From CAG-873 sp910578365 (GTDB taxonomy: Bacteria; Bacteroidota; Bacteroidia; Bacteroidales; Muribaculaceae), in NCBI GenBank assembly GCA_951635545.1, contig OX620685.1, positions 1,302,001 to 1,366,000 on the forward strand: 64,000 bases of DNA, written 5' to 3'. Below the pieces are notes generated by a model. It had not been told where the DNA came from and searched no databases. It was given only the letters and a program-made list of their open reading frames with translations. Below, in pieces: positions 50,242 to 59,035 of the stretch; the stretch's first letter is position 1, and each line of letters begins with the position of its first letter. Both the position numbers and the translations under genes were made by a program.

Positions 50242-51570
50242 ATGGACAAGATAGAACTCAACATCGAGAACGCCTTGAGTGCCCTCAAGCCCGGCGCTTT
50301 CGATTCACTCGCCCCTGTGGCTCAGGATGCTTTCAAAACTCTCGTCAGCGGCAGCGGCGCAGGCAACGACTTCCTCGGCTGGGTAAAACTCCCCTCTGAA
50401 ACTACTGCCGAACTTCTCGCTGACATCAAGGCCACCGCCGAAGATCTCCGCACTAAATGCCAGGTTGTAGTAGCCATAGGCATAGGCGGCAGCTATCTGG
50501 GTGCCAAGGCTGTAATCGAAGCTCTCAGCAACAGCTTTGCCGCTTACCGTCACGAAGGCTGCGAGGTTCTCTTCGCCGGCCAAAACATAGGCGAAGATTA
50601 CCTTTATGAGCTCAGCGACTACCTCAAGGACCGCCAGTTCGGCATTGTGGTAATATCAAAATCGGGTACCACCACCGAGCCGGCCATAGCATTCCGTCTG
50701 CTCAAGGAGCAGCTCGAAAAGCAAGTAGGCCGCGACGAAGCAGCAAAGCGCATCGTCGCCATCACCGACGAAAGCAAGGGTGCCCTGCGCAGCCTCGCCA
50801 CTGAAGAAGGCTACAAGACATACGTGATTCCCGACAACGTAGGCGGTCGATTCTCAGTCCTCACACCCGTGGGCCTGCTGCCCATAGCCGTAGCAGGGTT
50901 CGACATCGAAGCCCTCGTTGCAGGCGCAGCCCGCATGGAGCGTGCCACTCTCGAAGGCAAAGACAACACATCGCTCACATACGCGCAGACCCGCAACGCA
51001 CTCTACCAAGCCGGCAAGAAAATTGAGATTCTGGTCAACTACAATCCCAAGCTCCACTACTTCGGCGAATGGTGGAAGCAGCTCTACGGCGAAAGCGAGG
51101 GCAAAGACCACAAGGGCATATTCCCCGCATCGGTCGACTTCTCGACCGACCTCCACAGCATGGGCCAGTGGATTCAGGAGGGCGAACGCACCATCTTCGA
51201 AACAGTTATCTCTGTAATCGAACAGAAGCACAATGTTGTGATTCCGTCAGACAACGCCAACCTCGACGGCCTCAACTACATAGCCGGCAAACGAGTTGAC
51301 GAAGTGAACAAGATGGCAGAACTCGGCACTCGTATCGCCCACGTAGACGGCGGAGTGCCCAACATGCGTATAACCATCCCCTGCTTGCGCGAAGACTATC
51401 TGGGCGAGCTGATTTACTTCTTCGAGGCCGCCTGCGGTATCTCGGGCTATATACTCGACGTGAATCCGTTCAACCAGCCAGGCGTCGAAGCCTACAAGCG
51501 CAACATGTTCGCACTGCTCGAAAAACCCGGCTACGAAGCCGAAACTGCCGCAATCAAGGCAAAACTGTAA
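50242..51570 (+). CDS. pgi: Glucose-6-phosphate isomerase
   Basis: 442 aa, the shorter bacterial type. Two SIS-like subdomains: GIGGSYLGAKAVIEAL near 75-90 and ISKSGTTTEPAIAFR near 138-152; the family signature NVGGRFSVLTPVGLLP follows. Catalyses fructose-6-P/glucose-6-P exchange in glycolysis and gluconeogenesis. Strong codon bias. A terminator hairpin follows, then the first copy of the IS1634 target duplication. Confidence 0.97.
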   Translation: MDKIELNIENALSALKPGAFDSLAPVAQDAFKTLVSGSGAGNDFLGWVKLPSETTAELLADIKATAEDLRTKCQVVVAIGIGGSYLGAKAVIEALSNSFAAYRHEGCEVLFAGQNIGEDYLYELSDYLKDRQFGIVVISKSGTTTEPAIAFRLLKEQLEKQVGRDEAAKRIVAITDESKGALRSLATEEGYKTYVIPDNVGGRFSVLTPVGLLPIAVAGFDIEALVAGAARMERATLEGKDNTSLTYAQTRNALYQAGKKIEILVNYNPKLHYFGEWWKQLYGESEGKDHKGIFPASVDFSTDLHSMGQWIQEGERTIFETVISVIEQKHNVVIPSDNANLDGLNYIAGKRVDEVNKMAELGTRIAHVDGGVPNMRITIPCLREDYLGELIYFFEAACGISGYILDVNPFNQPGVEAYKRNMFALLEKPGYEAETAAIKAKL

Positions 51571-51599
51571 ACCTGCACCTATTACAGGCATATAGCAAT

Positions 51600-51643
51600 T
51601 ACAGGCACGGACGGCCATAAAAGTATGGCTCTCCGTGCCTGTC
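51600..51643 (+). terminator. pgi terminator
   Basis: Long interrupted stem ACAGGCACGGA / TCCGTGCCTGT with an inner GGCCATA/TATGGCT pairing, about 30 nt after the stop codon. No strong T-run. Confidence 0.65.
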
Positions 51644-51647
51644 GGCT

Positions 51648-51740
51648 ATGGGCATACAGCATTTTTTGCGTTAATAAATAGTTAAATTTTAAGCTTTAGG
51701 CCTGTATGTAAAGGCTAATTGCTAATTTTGTGCCTATGTT
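51648..51740 (+). repeat. 93-bp target duplication, left copy (IS1634 copy 1)
   Basis: Identical over 93 bp to 53692-53784. Contains an extra copy of the coaX -7 box (TAATTTTG) and the first bases of the coaX start codon, now pointing into the IS. Confidence 0.92.
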
Positions 51741-51829
51741 CCCGAGTTTGGGAGTTATACCATATAACAATCGGGCACTCAGTTGATTATGAGTGTCCGA
51801 TTGTGCTAACAAATTTCAGTGGCTAAATT

Positions 51830-53581
51830 TTAACATTTCTTTAACATTTTGATATACTGTCGCATTTTACGGTTCACTACTATCTGCGTGTCAATGTGTA
51901 CGTTGGATACCTCGCAACATCTTGACTTGAGTTCGGTGGCAGAGTACGCAGGCACATATCCGGTTCCCCTCACCACGTTATAGTCCATTCCCGCAAGGGC
52001 GTTGATAATCTGCTCGGTCGAGTATTGGTGCTCTTCGCTCAGGCCGTCATTGATTTGCTTCTGGAAGGCCTTGAGCAGCAGCAACGCCACAAAGCAGATG
52101 GCAAAATGAGCCCGGATCCTGTCTTCGCGTCGCAGATATACGGGACGTGCATCAAACTCTGTCTTGGTGACCCTGAACAGATGTTCAATCTCATACCGGA
52201 AGCCGTTGACGTAAAGTATCTCGCCGACCGAGTCCTCAAGTCTGGTAGCCACACAGTTAAGACCGTCCATGGCACTTTCCTTCTCTATCGCCTCCAGATC
52301 GAGGCTCATAACACTTTTTTCAGCCACTTCACCGTCTGCGGTACAATATGTCGTGGCAATCAGCCTGCGCGGATCCTGTTGCGTCTGACGAGATTTCTCC
52401 GATTTTTTCTCTATCATCTTCAACGCTTTCTCAATGTGCTGTGCACGAAGCTGTCGCTGATACAGAGCGAACTTGGGGGAGAAGGTGACTATCAGTCGTT
52501 CTTCGTAATTCTTCACGTTCGAGCGGTCTTCCTTGAACCAGCGCTCATGGTAATAGAGATGTTCCTTTTCCGATTCAAGGTCAATATCCGATATGTCATA
52601 GGTCCGGTCCTCCTTATCTCCAAGTCTCCTCCAGCCTGTCTTTTCGAGAGCCCATTCCTTCATCAGCTTTGGAAGGCCCGGTATGGACTGTGTCACTATA
52701 TAGTTCCGTCCCTCCGTAGTATTGTACTGTCTGTTGTTGATGCTTGCCAACCCTGCATCTGTGCAGACCACGAACTCGCTGAGATTAAATTCATTTGCAA
52801 GTATCTCCTCGAGCGGCTGCAAGGTCTGCTGCTCGCTTGTGTTGCCGGGATTGATGCAGAACGCAAGAGGAAGTCCGTCCGCATCCATGAACATACCCAT
52901 CTGTACAATCGGATTAGGACGGTGCTCCTTTGACTTGCCGTATCTGCGCAGACTGTCTTCCCGTTCTATCTCAAAATAGTAGTTTGTACAGTCGTAGTAG
53001 ATCACGCCTGTCCTGCGGGACAGTTCATTTTTTGTCGCATCATACAGACTCTTCTGCAAGGGTGTGATTTCCTTTGCCAGAACCCCCAGGAAGTTGTATA
53101 TGTCATCAAGCGAGAAATCAGGCGCATCGACAAAGTCTGTCAGGCATTCCCTGGTGGCTCGCTTGGAATCGGGGAAAAGGATCCGGCACATCACCAGCTT
53201 GCACATGATATCGGCAAAGTCGAACTTAAAGCGGTGGCGCGCAGTCACCTCTGCCGAGAATCTGGCCATCCCAAGCTTATTGTACAGAGGCAGAAGTACC
53301 ATGTGGCCGCAATGCACGCTCCTCCACTGGCCTGATTCGATCTTTTTATTAGGATTGTACGAGACCATCACAGAGGCCTTGTCCTCCTTTATACTGTCGT
53401 TTATCTCCTTTAGTTTCTGGCGGGCCCATGCCTCGGCATCGGCGCAGCCGTACTTCTCCTTTATATCGGATTCCTTCCCTAATTTCATGTAAACTTTCGT
53501 AGAGGTTCCGCCACCCTTTACGCGAAATCCCTGCATTATGTAGAAACGGCGATCTTTGCCTTTGCGAATGTCTAAATACAT
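51830..53581 (-). CDS. IS1634-family (IS4-like) transposase, copy 1
   Basis: 583 aa from ATG 53581, the same start as copy 2; the open frame extends 23 codons upstream into the promoter. DDE-type core: first Asp in VIYYDCTNYYFE, second in VCTDAGLAS, and Glu in the C-terminal YEIEHLFRVTK region with the usual large beta insertion between. Looks intact. It has a consensus promoter, TTTG (53636-53639), 20 nt, TATCTTTG (53608-53615). Confidence 0.92.
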   Translation of the reverse strand: MYLDIRKGKDRRFYIMQGFRVKGGGTSTKVYMKLGKESDIKEKYGCADAEAWARQKLKEINDSIKEDKASVMVSYNPNKKIESGQWRSVHCGHMVLLPLYNKLGMARFSAEVTARHRFKFDFADIMCKLVMCRILFPDSKRATRECLTDFVDAPDFSLDDIYNFLGVLAKEITPLQKSLYDATKNELSRRTGVIYYDCTNYYFEIEREDSLRRYGKSKEHRPNPIVQMGMFMDADGLPLAFCINPGNTSEQQTLQPLEEILANEFNLSEFVVCTDAGLASINNRQYNTTEGRNYIVTQSIPGLPKLMKEWALEKTGWRRLGDKEDRTYDISDIDLESEKEHLYYHERWFKEDRSNVKNYEERLIVTFSPKFALYQRQLRAQHIEKALKMIEKKSEKSRQTQQDPRRLIATTYCTADGEVAEKSVMSLDLEAIEKESAMDGLNCVATRLEDSVGEILYVNGFRYEIEHLFRVTKTEFDARPVYLRREDRIRAHFAICFVALLLLKAFQKQINDGLSEEHQYSTEQIINALAGMDYNVVRGTGYVPAYSATELKSRCCEVSNVHIDTQIVVNRKMRQYIKMLKKC

Positions 53582-53607
53582 ACTTTTATAATTAGAACAC
53601 GGTAGAA

Positions 53608-53639
53608 CAAAGATACAAAGAAAAATTGACTCTACCAAA
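53608..53639 (-). promoter_or_regulatory. Promoter of IS1634 transposase copy 1
   Basis: TTTG at 53636-53639, 20-nt spacer, TATCTTTG at 53608-53615 on the minus strand. Copy 2 has CACCTTTG at the matching -7 place. Confidence 0.65.
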
Positions 53640-53691
53640 TTTAAAGCCAATTATTTACAAATTATTTTTTAATGAAACTCCCAAACTCCCG

Positions 53692-53784
53692 ATGGGCATA
53701 CAGCATTTTTTGCGTTAATAAATAGTTAAATTTTAAGCTTTAGGCCTGTATGTAAAGGCTAATTGCTAATTTTGTGCCTATGTT
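53692..53784 (+). repeat. 93-bp target duplication, right copy
   Basis: Exact repeat of 51648-51740. Supplies the real coaX promoter region and start codon (53780-53782). Confidence 0.92.
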
Positions 53785-54520
53785 CGCATATCTGACCATA
53801 GATCAAGGCAACTCAAGCACCAAGGCCGCACTGTGGGAAAACGGTGAGATTAAAAACCGTTTCTGTGTGCGCGACGGCGAAATTCAGGCTATCAAAGACT
53901 TGACAGCCGGCTGCAAGCTCCCCTTAAAGGCGGCCCTGTGCAGTGTAGCCGATTCGCAGGCCCGAATGCTGATGACTCTCGAAAGATACGGCATCGACAC
54001 CGTGGACATAAACTGCCGCACCACGATGCCCCTGAAGATAAATTACCGCACGCCCGAAACTCTGGGCGCCGACCGCATTGCAGCGGCAATGGGCGCCTTT
54101 GACCTCTACGGTGGAAAGCCAATACTGGTGGCCGACATAGGCTCGGCTGCCACCTACGACATGGTAACAGCCGACGGCCAATACCTGGGCGGAAACATAT
54201 CGCCCGGTCTGGGCATGCGCCTGAGGGCCTTGAACAGTTTCACAGCCCGACTGCCGCTGGTCGACGCCTACGACGGCCCGACCGCCCTGTTCGGCGCCGA
54301 CACTCGCGAGGCTCTGCGCTCAGGAGCCGTTTACGGTGTAACCGCCGAACTCGAATTCTACGCCCGCCACACCGGCCCGGACGCCAAAGTGGTGCTTACC
54401 GGAGGGTGGGCCGACGTGATCGCCACCCACACGAGCATAGAATGTATAGTAAACCACGACCTCGTATTAATAGGATTAAACAGCATACTCACATATAATG
54501 AAGCTAAAATTTCTTGCTAA
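53780..54520 (+). CDS. coaX: Type III pantothenate kinase
   Basis: 246 aa. First step of CoA synthesis. Phosphate-binding DQGNSSTKAALWE with catalytic Asp8, then TLGADRIAAAMGA and VADIGSAATYDMV with GGNISPG. ATG 53780 gives MFAYLTIDQGN, the normal start; a GTG two codons earlier lies in the -7 box. TAATTTTG at 53767-53774 ends 5 nt before the ATG, so the mRNA should be leaderless. The gene overlaps the next by 23 nt. Confidence 0.93.
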   Translation: MFAYLTIDQGNSSTKAALWENGEIKNRFCVRDGEIQAIKDLTAGCKLPLKAALCSVADSQARMLMTLERYGIDTVDINCRTTMPLKINYRTPETLGADRIAAAMGAFDLYGGKPILVADIGSAATYDMVTADGQYLGGNISPGLGMRLRALNSFTARLPLVDAYDGPTALFGADTREALRSGAVYGVTAELEFYARHTGPDAKVVLTGGWADVIATHTSIECIVNHDLVLIGLNSILTYNEAKISC

Positions 54521-55751
54521 AACATTGGCCGCCGTAATCATAGCCGGCGCAAGCGCTTTCGCCGCTCACGCCCAGAACGGCACTCTTACTCCTTACTCGC
54601 GCTTCGGCTACGGCATGCTCCGCGACAACGCCACATCAGCCCAGCGGTCGATGGGCGGTATAGGCTACGCCATGAACTCAGGCCGACAGATTAACGTGAT
54701 GAACCCCGCATCATACGCCCGAATCGACTCTCTGACCTTCCTGTTCGACATGGGTGTGGACTTCACCTCGGTATGGATGAATGAAGAAGACGTAAATGAA
54801 AACCATATCGGCGGCGGACTCGACTATATCAACATGCAGTTCCCTCTCGGACGCTACATGGGTGCAAGCGTAGGCGTGTTGCCATACTCGTCGGTAGGCT
54901 ACTCGTTCGGCAACTCGATAGACAACGGCTCGGAGGCCCGCGAGGGCGGCGGCAGCATCAACATGCTGTACTTAGGTGTGGCTGGCCGGCTGTTCAAAGG
55001 CTTCTCCATAGGCGCTAACATCAGCTACATGTTCGGAACAATATATAACGACACCTACGCCTACACCTCGACCGGCTCAACCTCGCTGCTCGAACGCCAG
55101 ATTGACGTACGCGACTTCCATCTCGACTTCGGCGCCCAATATAACTTCGACATCGCCCGCAACACCTTTACCCTGGGCCTGACATACTCACCCGGCAAGA
55201 AACTGCTCGGACACTACCGCGAGTACTTCTACGACCCCACGGTTGAAAACACTCCCGAACAAGAAGCCCGGAAACTATCCGGCAACTACTCGCTGGCCGA
55301 AAGCTGGGGCGCCGGTATCAACTGGCGCTGGGACAACCGGCTGATGCTTGAGGCCGACTTCACCTATCAGCCCTGGAGCAAAGCCAAGTTCCCGGGCATC
55401 GATGCCGCAGGCAACAATATTGACAACGCTTTGGCCGACCGTTACAAAATTGCCGTGGGCGGTGAATTTGTACCGGCACCCCGAGGCAGCTACTTCAAAC
55501 GCATACATTATCGAGCTGGCGGTTATTGGAATCGCGACTACCTGCAGATTCGCGGCAACAACCTCAAGGAATACGGAGCCTCGATAGGTTTTGGCCTGCC
55601 GGTACCAAGCTTCAAGACCATGGTAAACCTTGGACTCGAATGGAAACAACGTCAGGGTACTCCCAACCCGATGATTAAAGAAAACTACATATTCGTTACC
55701 CTGGGTATCAACTTCAACGAAATGTGGTTCCGCCAGAATAAACTCTATTGA
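54498..55751 (+). CDS. FadL-like outer membrane protein
   Basis: 417 aa. Signal peptide MKLKFLAKTLAAVIIAGASAFAAHA, then GTLTPYSRFGYGMLRDNATSAQRSMGG (in two parts), a region like the FadL/OmpP1 hatch, and about 14 predicted strands ending in LGINFNEMWFRQNKLY. Probably a hydrophobic-compound channel; ligand unknown. Overlaps coaX by 23 nt and lptC by 1 nt, so the three genes are translated together. Confidence 0.8.
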   Translation: MKLKFLAKTLAAVIIAGASAFAAHAQNGTLTPYSRFGYGMLRDNATSAQRSMGGIGYAMNSGRQINVMNPASYARIDSLTFLFDMGVDFTSVWMNEEDVNENHIGGGLDYINMQFPLGRYMGASVGVLPYSSVGYSFGNSIDNGSEAREGGGSINMLYLGVAGRLFKGFSIGANISYMFGTIYNDTYAYTSTGSTSLLERQIDVRDFHLDFGAQYNFDIARNTFTLGLTYSPGKKLLGHYREYFYDPTVENTPEQEARKLSGNYSLAESWGAGINWRWDNRLMLEADFTYQPWSKAKFPGIDAAGNNIDNALADRYKIAVGGEFVPAPRGSYFKRIHYRAGGYWNRDYLQIRGNNLKEYGASIGFGLPVPSFKTMVNLGLEWKQRQGTPNPMIKENYIFVTLGINFNEMWFRQNKLY

Positions 55752-56395
55752 TGCGACGCCTCCCGCTGATATTGCTCATTGCGGCTATACTGCATACATC
55801 ACAGGCCTGCAGTGAGGAAAAGCATGAATATGTAGCCAATGCCGGTGAGCGCACCCCTACGATGTGCACCACCGACGTCAACACCTTCGTAAGCGACTCC
55901 GGATACACCAGATACAAAATCGAAACTCCGCTATGGGTGATGTACGAAGACGCCGAAGACCCTTACTGGCACTTCCCCGACGGGCTGCACCTGCTGCAGT
56001 TCGACAAAGAAATGAACCCCGAGGCGTCGATTGACTGCGACTCGGCCCGCTTCTTCAGCGCAAGAGGCCTTTGGCAGCTTGACGGACACGTGGTGGCCGT
56101 AAACACCATGCGCGACAGCTTCCTTACCAACCAGCTGTTCTGGAACCGCACCTCGCGCAAGGTTTACTCCGACTCATTTGTACACATTGTCCGCACCGAC
56201 CATATACTCGAAGGCTACGGCTTTGAAAGCGACGAGCAGATGAACTCCTATAACCTGAAACACCCCACAGGAATTATTCCGGTTGAGCGCAGCCAGTTCG
56301 GCTCTTCTGCCGCCACTGCCCCACAGGCCGACAGCACTGCCGATGCTCCTGCACGGACAACACCAGGCCGCCGACGCGCCCCGGCGGCACAATGA
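55751..56395 (+). CDS. lptC: LPS export periplasmic protein LptC
   Basis: 214 aa from ATG 55751. A membrane anchor or signal at 1-20 (MRRLPLILLIAAILHTSQAC; the Cys could be a lipidation site). The body is the LptC/OstA beta-jellyroll (SGYTRYKIETPLWVMYE, FPDGLHLLQFDKEM, SARFFSARGLWQLDGHVVAVN, each on its own strand). Carries LPS from LptBFG to LptA. C-terminal 35 residues are Ala/Pro/Arg-rich and disordered. Confidence 0.85.
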   Translation: MRRLPLILLIAAILHTSQACSEEKHEYVANAGERTPTMCTTDVNTFVSDSGYTRYKIETPLWVMYEDAEDPYWHFPDGLHLLQFDKEMNPEASIDCDSARFFSARGLWQLDGHVVAVNTMRDSFLTNQLFWNRTSRKVYSDSFVHIVRTDHILEGYGFESDEQMNSYNLKHPTGIIPVERSQFGSSAATAPQADSTADAPARTTPGRRRAPAAQ

Positions 56396-56441
56396 CTACC
56401 ACACACCAAGCGGCCAACCCCATATAATCCATCCCTAAAAA

Positions 56442-57713
56442 ATGACCTGGTTAATAATAGCATTAGTTTCTCTACTGTTCTCCGGCCTGTTTTCCGGCAC
56501 CGAGATGGCATTCGTCACCTCCGACCGGGTACGCATGGAAATCGACGTGAAACGCGGCGGAATACTGGCACGGATAATCAACCGTTTCTATGCCAACAGC
56601 GAATTTTTCATCAGCACCATACTGGTGGGCAACAACATCATGCTGGTAATTTACGGTATGGGCGCGGCGGCACTGATTGAGCCATGGCTCGAAAAACTGG
56701 GTCTGGGACAGACTCTGGTGCTTTTGGGCCAGACTCTTATCTCCACTGCCGTGATACTGATCACCGGCGAATTCGTGCCCAAGACCGTGTTCGGCGTAAA
56801 CCCAAACCGCTCGCTCAAGATTGTGGCCCTGCCCATATACATATTCTACATAGTACTGTACCCGATTTCGCTGCTGGCCACATGGCTGTCGAGGCTGCTT
56901 ATGAAGATTCTGGGCGTAAAAGACACCAAACCGCGCCTGAGAGTGCTGTCAATCGGCGACCTCAACGAGTATCTCGACTCTACAATCGACGAACTCGAGG
57001 AAAAGAAAACCGAGGTTGAACACGAAGTAAAGATTTTTCGCAACGCACTCGACTTCTCAAGCACACGTCTGCGCGACTGCATGACACCCCGCAACGAACT
57101 TGTGGCCGTAAACATCGACTCCACCGACCGCGACCAGCTCGTAAAACTCTTTACCGAAAGCGGACGCAGCAAAATAATTGTTTACCGCGAAAACATCGAC
57201 AATATCACAGGATACATACACGTACGCGAGCTTTTCGAACCTGAAAGCGACTGGCACGAACACATACGCTCGGTGCTGTACGCCCCCGAAAACCTGCTGG
57301 CCAACAAAATGATGCGACGCATGCTGCAACAGAAAAAATCGGTGGCGGCTATAGTGGACGAATTCGGAGGCACAGCCGGACTCGTAACCCTCGAAGACCT
57401 GGTGGAGGAAATATTCGGCGACATCGAAGACGAACACGACCGCACCGGCCTGACATCGCGACAGCTGTCCGACGGTGTATGGGAATTCAGCGGTCGCTGT
57501 GAGATTGCCGACATAAACGAGCAGTTCCACCTCGACCTCCCCGAAGACGATGCCTACCAGACCATAGCCGGCCTTATTCTGCACGAAACCGGCACCATAC
57601 CCGAAGAGGACTCGCAGGTGGCCATCGGACCCTACCGCTTCGACATAATTCGTAAATCGGCCACACGCCTCGAACTCATACGTGTAAGCCTGCTCGCTCC
57701 GGCCCAGGAGTAA
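56442..57713 (+). CDS. CNNM/CorC-HlyC family membrane protein (GldE-like)
   Basis: 423 aa. N-terminal DUF21 domain with about four transmembrane segments (1-185), two CBS domains about 195-325 (RLRDCMTPRNELVAV, then VAAIVDEFGGTAGLVTLEDLVEEIFGDI), and a C-terminal CorC_HlyC domain about 340-420. Related to Mg2+/Co2+ efflux proteins and to gliding-associated GldE of Bacteroidetes; motility itself is not implied. Located 46 nt after lptC. Confidence 0.88.
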   Translation: MTWLIIALVSLLFSGLFSGTEMAFVTSDRVRMEIDVKRGGILARIINRFYANSEFFISTILVGNNIMLVIYGMGAAALIEPWLEKLGLGQTLVLLGQTLISTAVILITGEFVPKTVFGVNPNRSLKIVALPIYIFYIVLYPISLLATWLSRLLMKILGVKDTKPRLRVLSIGDLNEYLDSTIDELEEKKTEVEHEVKIFRNALDFSSTRLRDCMTPRNELVAVNIDSTDRDQLVKLFTESGRSKIIVYRENIDNITGYIHVRELFEPESDWHEHIRSVLYAPENLLANKMMRRMLQQKKSVAAIVDEFGGTAGLVTLEDLVEEIFGDIEDEHDRTGLTSRQLSDGVWEFSGRCEIADINEQFHLDLPEDDAYQTIAGLILHETGTIPEEDSQVAIGPYRFDIIRKSATRLELIRVSLLAPAQE

Positions 57714-57722
57714 GGCCTGCAC

Positions 57723-59006
57723 CTATGGCGCCACCTTGGCGGCCAGCAGGCGGTGTCCTATGCGGCAGTAGAGGCATTTTCGGCAGTCGCAGTAAGTGGT
57801 GCGCAGCTGTATCAGAGCCTGCGAGGTGAAAGCATCGCTGCACTTTATCCCCAACTGACCGAACAGGCGGGTATACACGTTGCTCTCGCCGCCTATCTGC
57901 TGCAGCATCTCCACGGACCGCTCACGGCGTCGGCCGTCGTCGTGCACCACGCTGTAGGCATGCTGCAGGGGTATGACCATGTTTATTATAAGCGAATCTA
58001 TCATACTGTCGCTCATGGCGCGCACAGTCGGAGCCTTCTCGCACTCAAAATTATAGCGGCGCGACCAGTAACCTGTCATGTCGATACGGAACAGCTCGCG
58101 GGCTTCGTCGAGGCTATCCACGCTCAGCGCCCCGGAACCTGCGCTGAAACCGTCGGCCATCATCGCAGCCAGATAAGCCAGACGCCGGTGAGGAAAATTC
58201 TGAGGCCGCATGCGTGACATTTTCCAGCCCATGCTCTGCGGAGGCTGCATGCCGAATTTGGCGGCCATGAAACGATACTCCTGTATCATACGCTGCACAT
58301 AGTGGTCGGGATTGGCAGTCTGCGAATCCAGAAAACCGGCCATGCCGAAGAGCATACCCTCGACCGTCACCTGCGAGTCGCGGTGCTTCATCAACCGCCG
58401 CAGCGGCAGCGAACGCGCCAGCCTTTCGAAGGGCTCACTGTTGGTTTTGAAACCCAGTGCGCGTGCCAGAGTTATATATGCGGCATTGCGCCAGTCGCCG
58501 CCGCTGTGCTGCACATATTGCAGCACACGGTCGCTCTTGGTGTACAGCCGTTCGTGGGCCAGTGAGTTTATCCAGTCGCTTATGTAAATCTGCGGCAGCC
58601 CCGGCAGTTCGCGTGCACATGGCAACTCGTCGTGCGGATTATTGACCATTGCATCGTAGCGGCGCCGGAAATCGGGCGAACAGGGCATTACAATCTGCGG
58701 AATCAGCTCGCCGTCGCTTCGGACTATCGTACAGTCGCTCACCCCTACCACATGCAGCACCACCGAGTCGTAGGCCGGATTGCCGTCGTGCCCGTGGCGG
58801 TGCCAGTCGCTGGCACGCACATGAATCTCCACATCGCCCGCCCAGGCATGGCCGTCGATGTTTATCTTGGCATTGAAAAAGTCCGGACCGGAGCCGTTGT
58901 TAAGCACACCCTGGTCGACAATGCACACCCGCCTGCCGTCGGTGGTACGCAGCTGTCCCGGTATCCACAGCCGGTGCTGCCAGACATACTGCATAAGTTT
59001 CTCCAT
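57723..59006 (-). CDS. DUF2851 family protein
   Basis: 427 aa. N-terminal LWIPGQLRTTDGRRVCIVDQGVLNNGSGPDFFNAKI (two segments), then WAGDVEIHVRASDWHRHGHDGNPAYDSVVLHVV is the hallmark of this Bacteroidetes family, unknown in function but with a nuclease-like GPDF..D..VEIH pattern. The C-terminus has a CDCRKCLYC cysteine cluster that could bind metal. Convergent with the GldE-like gene, 9 nt apart. Confidence 0.83.
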   Translation of the reverse strand: MEKLMQYVWQHRLWIPGQLRTTDGRRVCIVDQGVLNNGSGPDFFNAKINIDGHAWAGDVEIHVRASDWHRHGHDGNPAYDSVVLHVVGVSDCTIVRSDGELIPQIVMPCSPDFRRRYDAMVNNPHDELPCARELPGLPQIYISDWINSLAHERLYTKSDRVLQYVQHSGGDWRNAAYITLARALGFKTNSEPFERLARSLPLRRLMKHRDSQVTVEGMLFGMAGFLDSQTANPDHYVQRMIQEYRFMAAKFGMQPPQSMGWKMSRMRPQNFPHRRLAYLAAMMADGFSAGSGALSVDSLDEARELFRIDMTGYWSRRYNFECEKAPTVRAMSDSMIDSLIINMVIPLQHAYSVVHDDGRRRERSVEMLQQIGGESNVYTRLFGQLGIKCSDAFTSQALIQLRTTYCDCRKCLYCRIGHRLLAAKVAP

Positions 59007-59035
59007 GGCGATGCAAACAGGTGTGGATCAGAGTA

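Larger units (their letters stand above)
51741..53691 (-). mobile_element. IS1634-family insertion sequence, copy 1 (1,951 bp)
   Basis: Single-gene element. Ends are CCCGAGTTTGGGAGTT on the left and the complement of CGGGAGTTTGGGAGTT on the right. Flanked by exact 93-bp direct repeats. A hairpin (ACAATCGGGCACTC / GAGTGTCCGATTGT, 51767-51807) lies behind the transposase gene. Confidence 0.92.
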
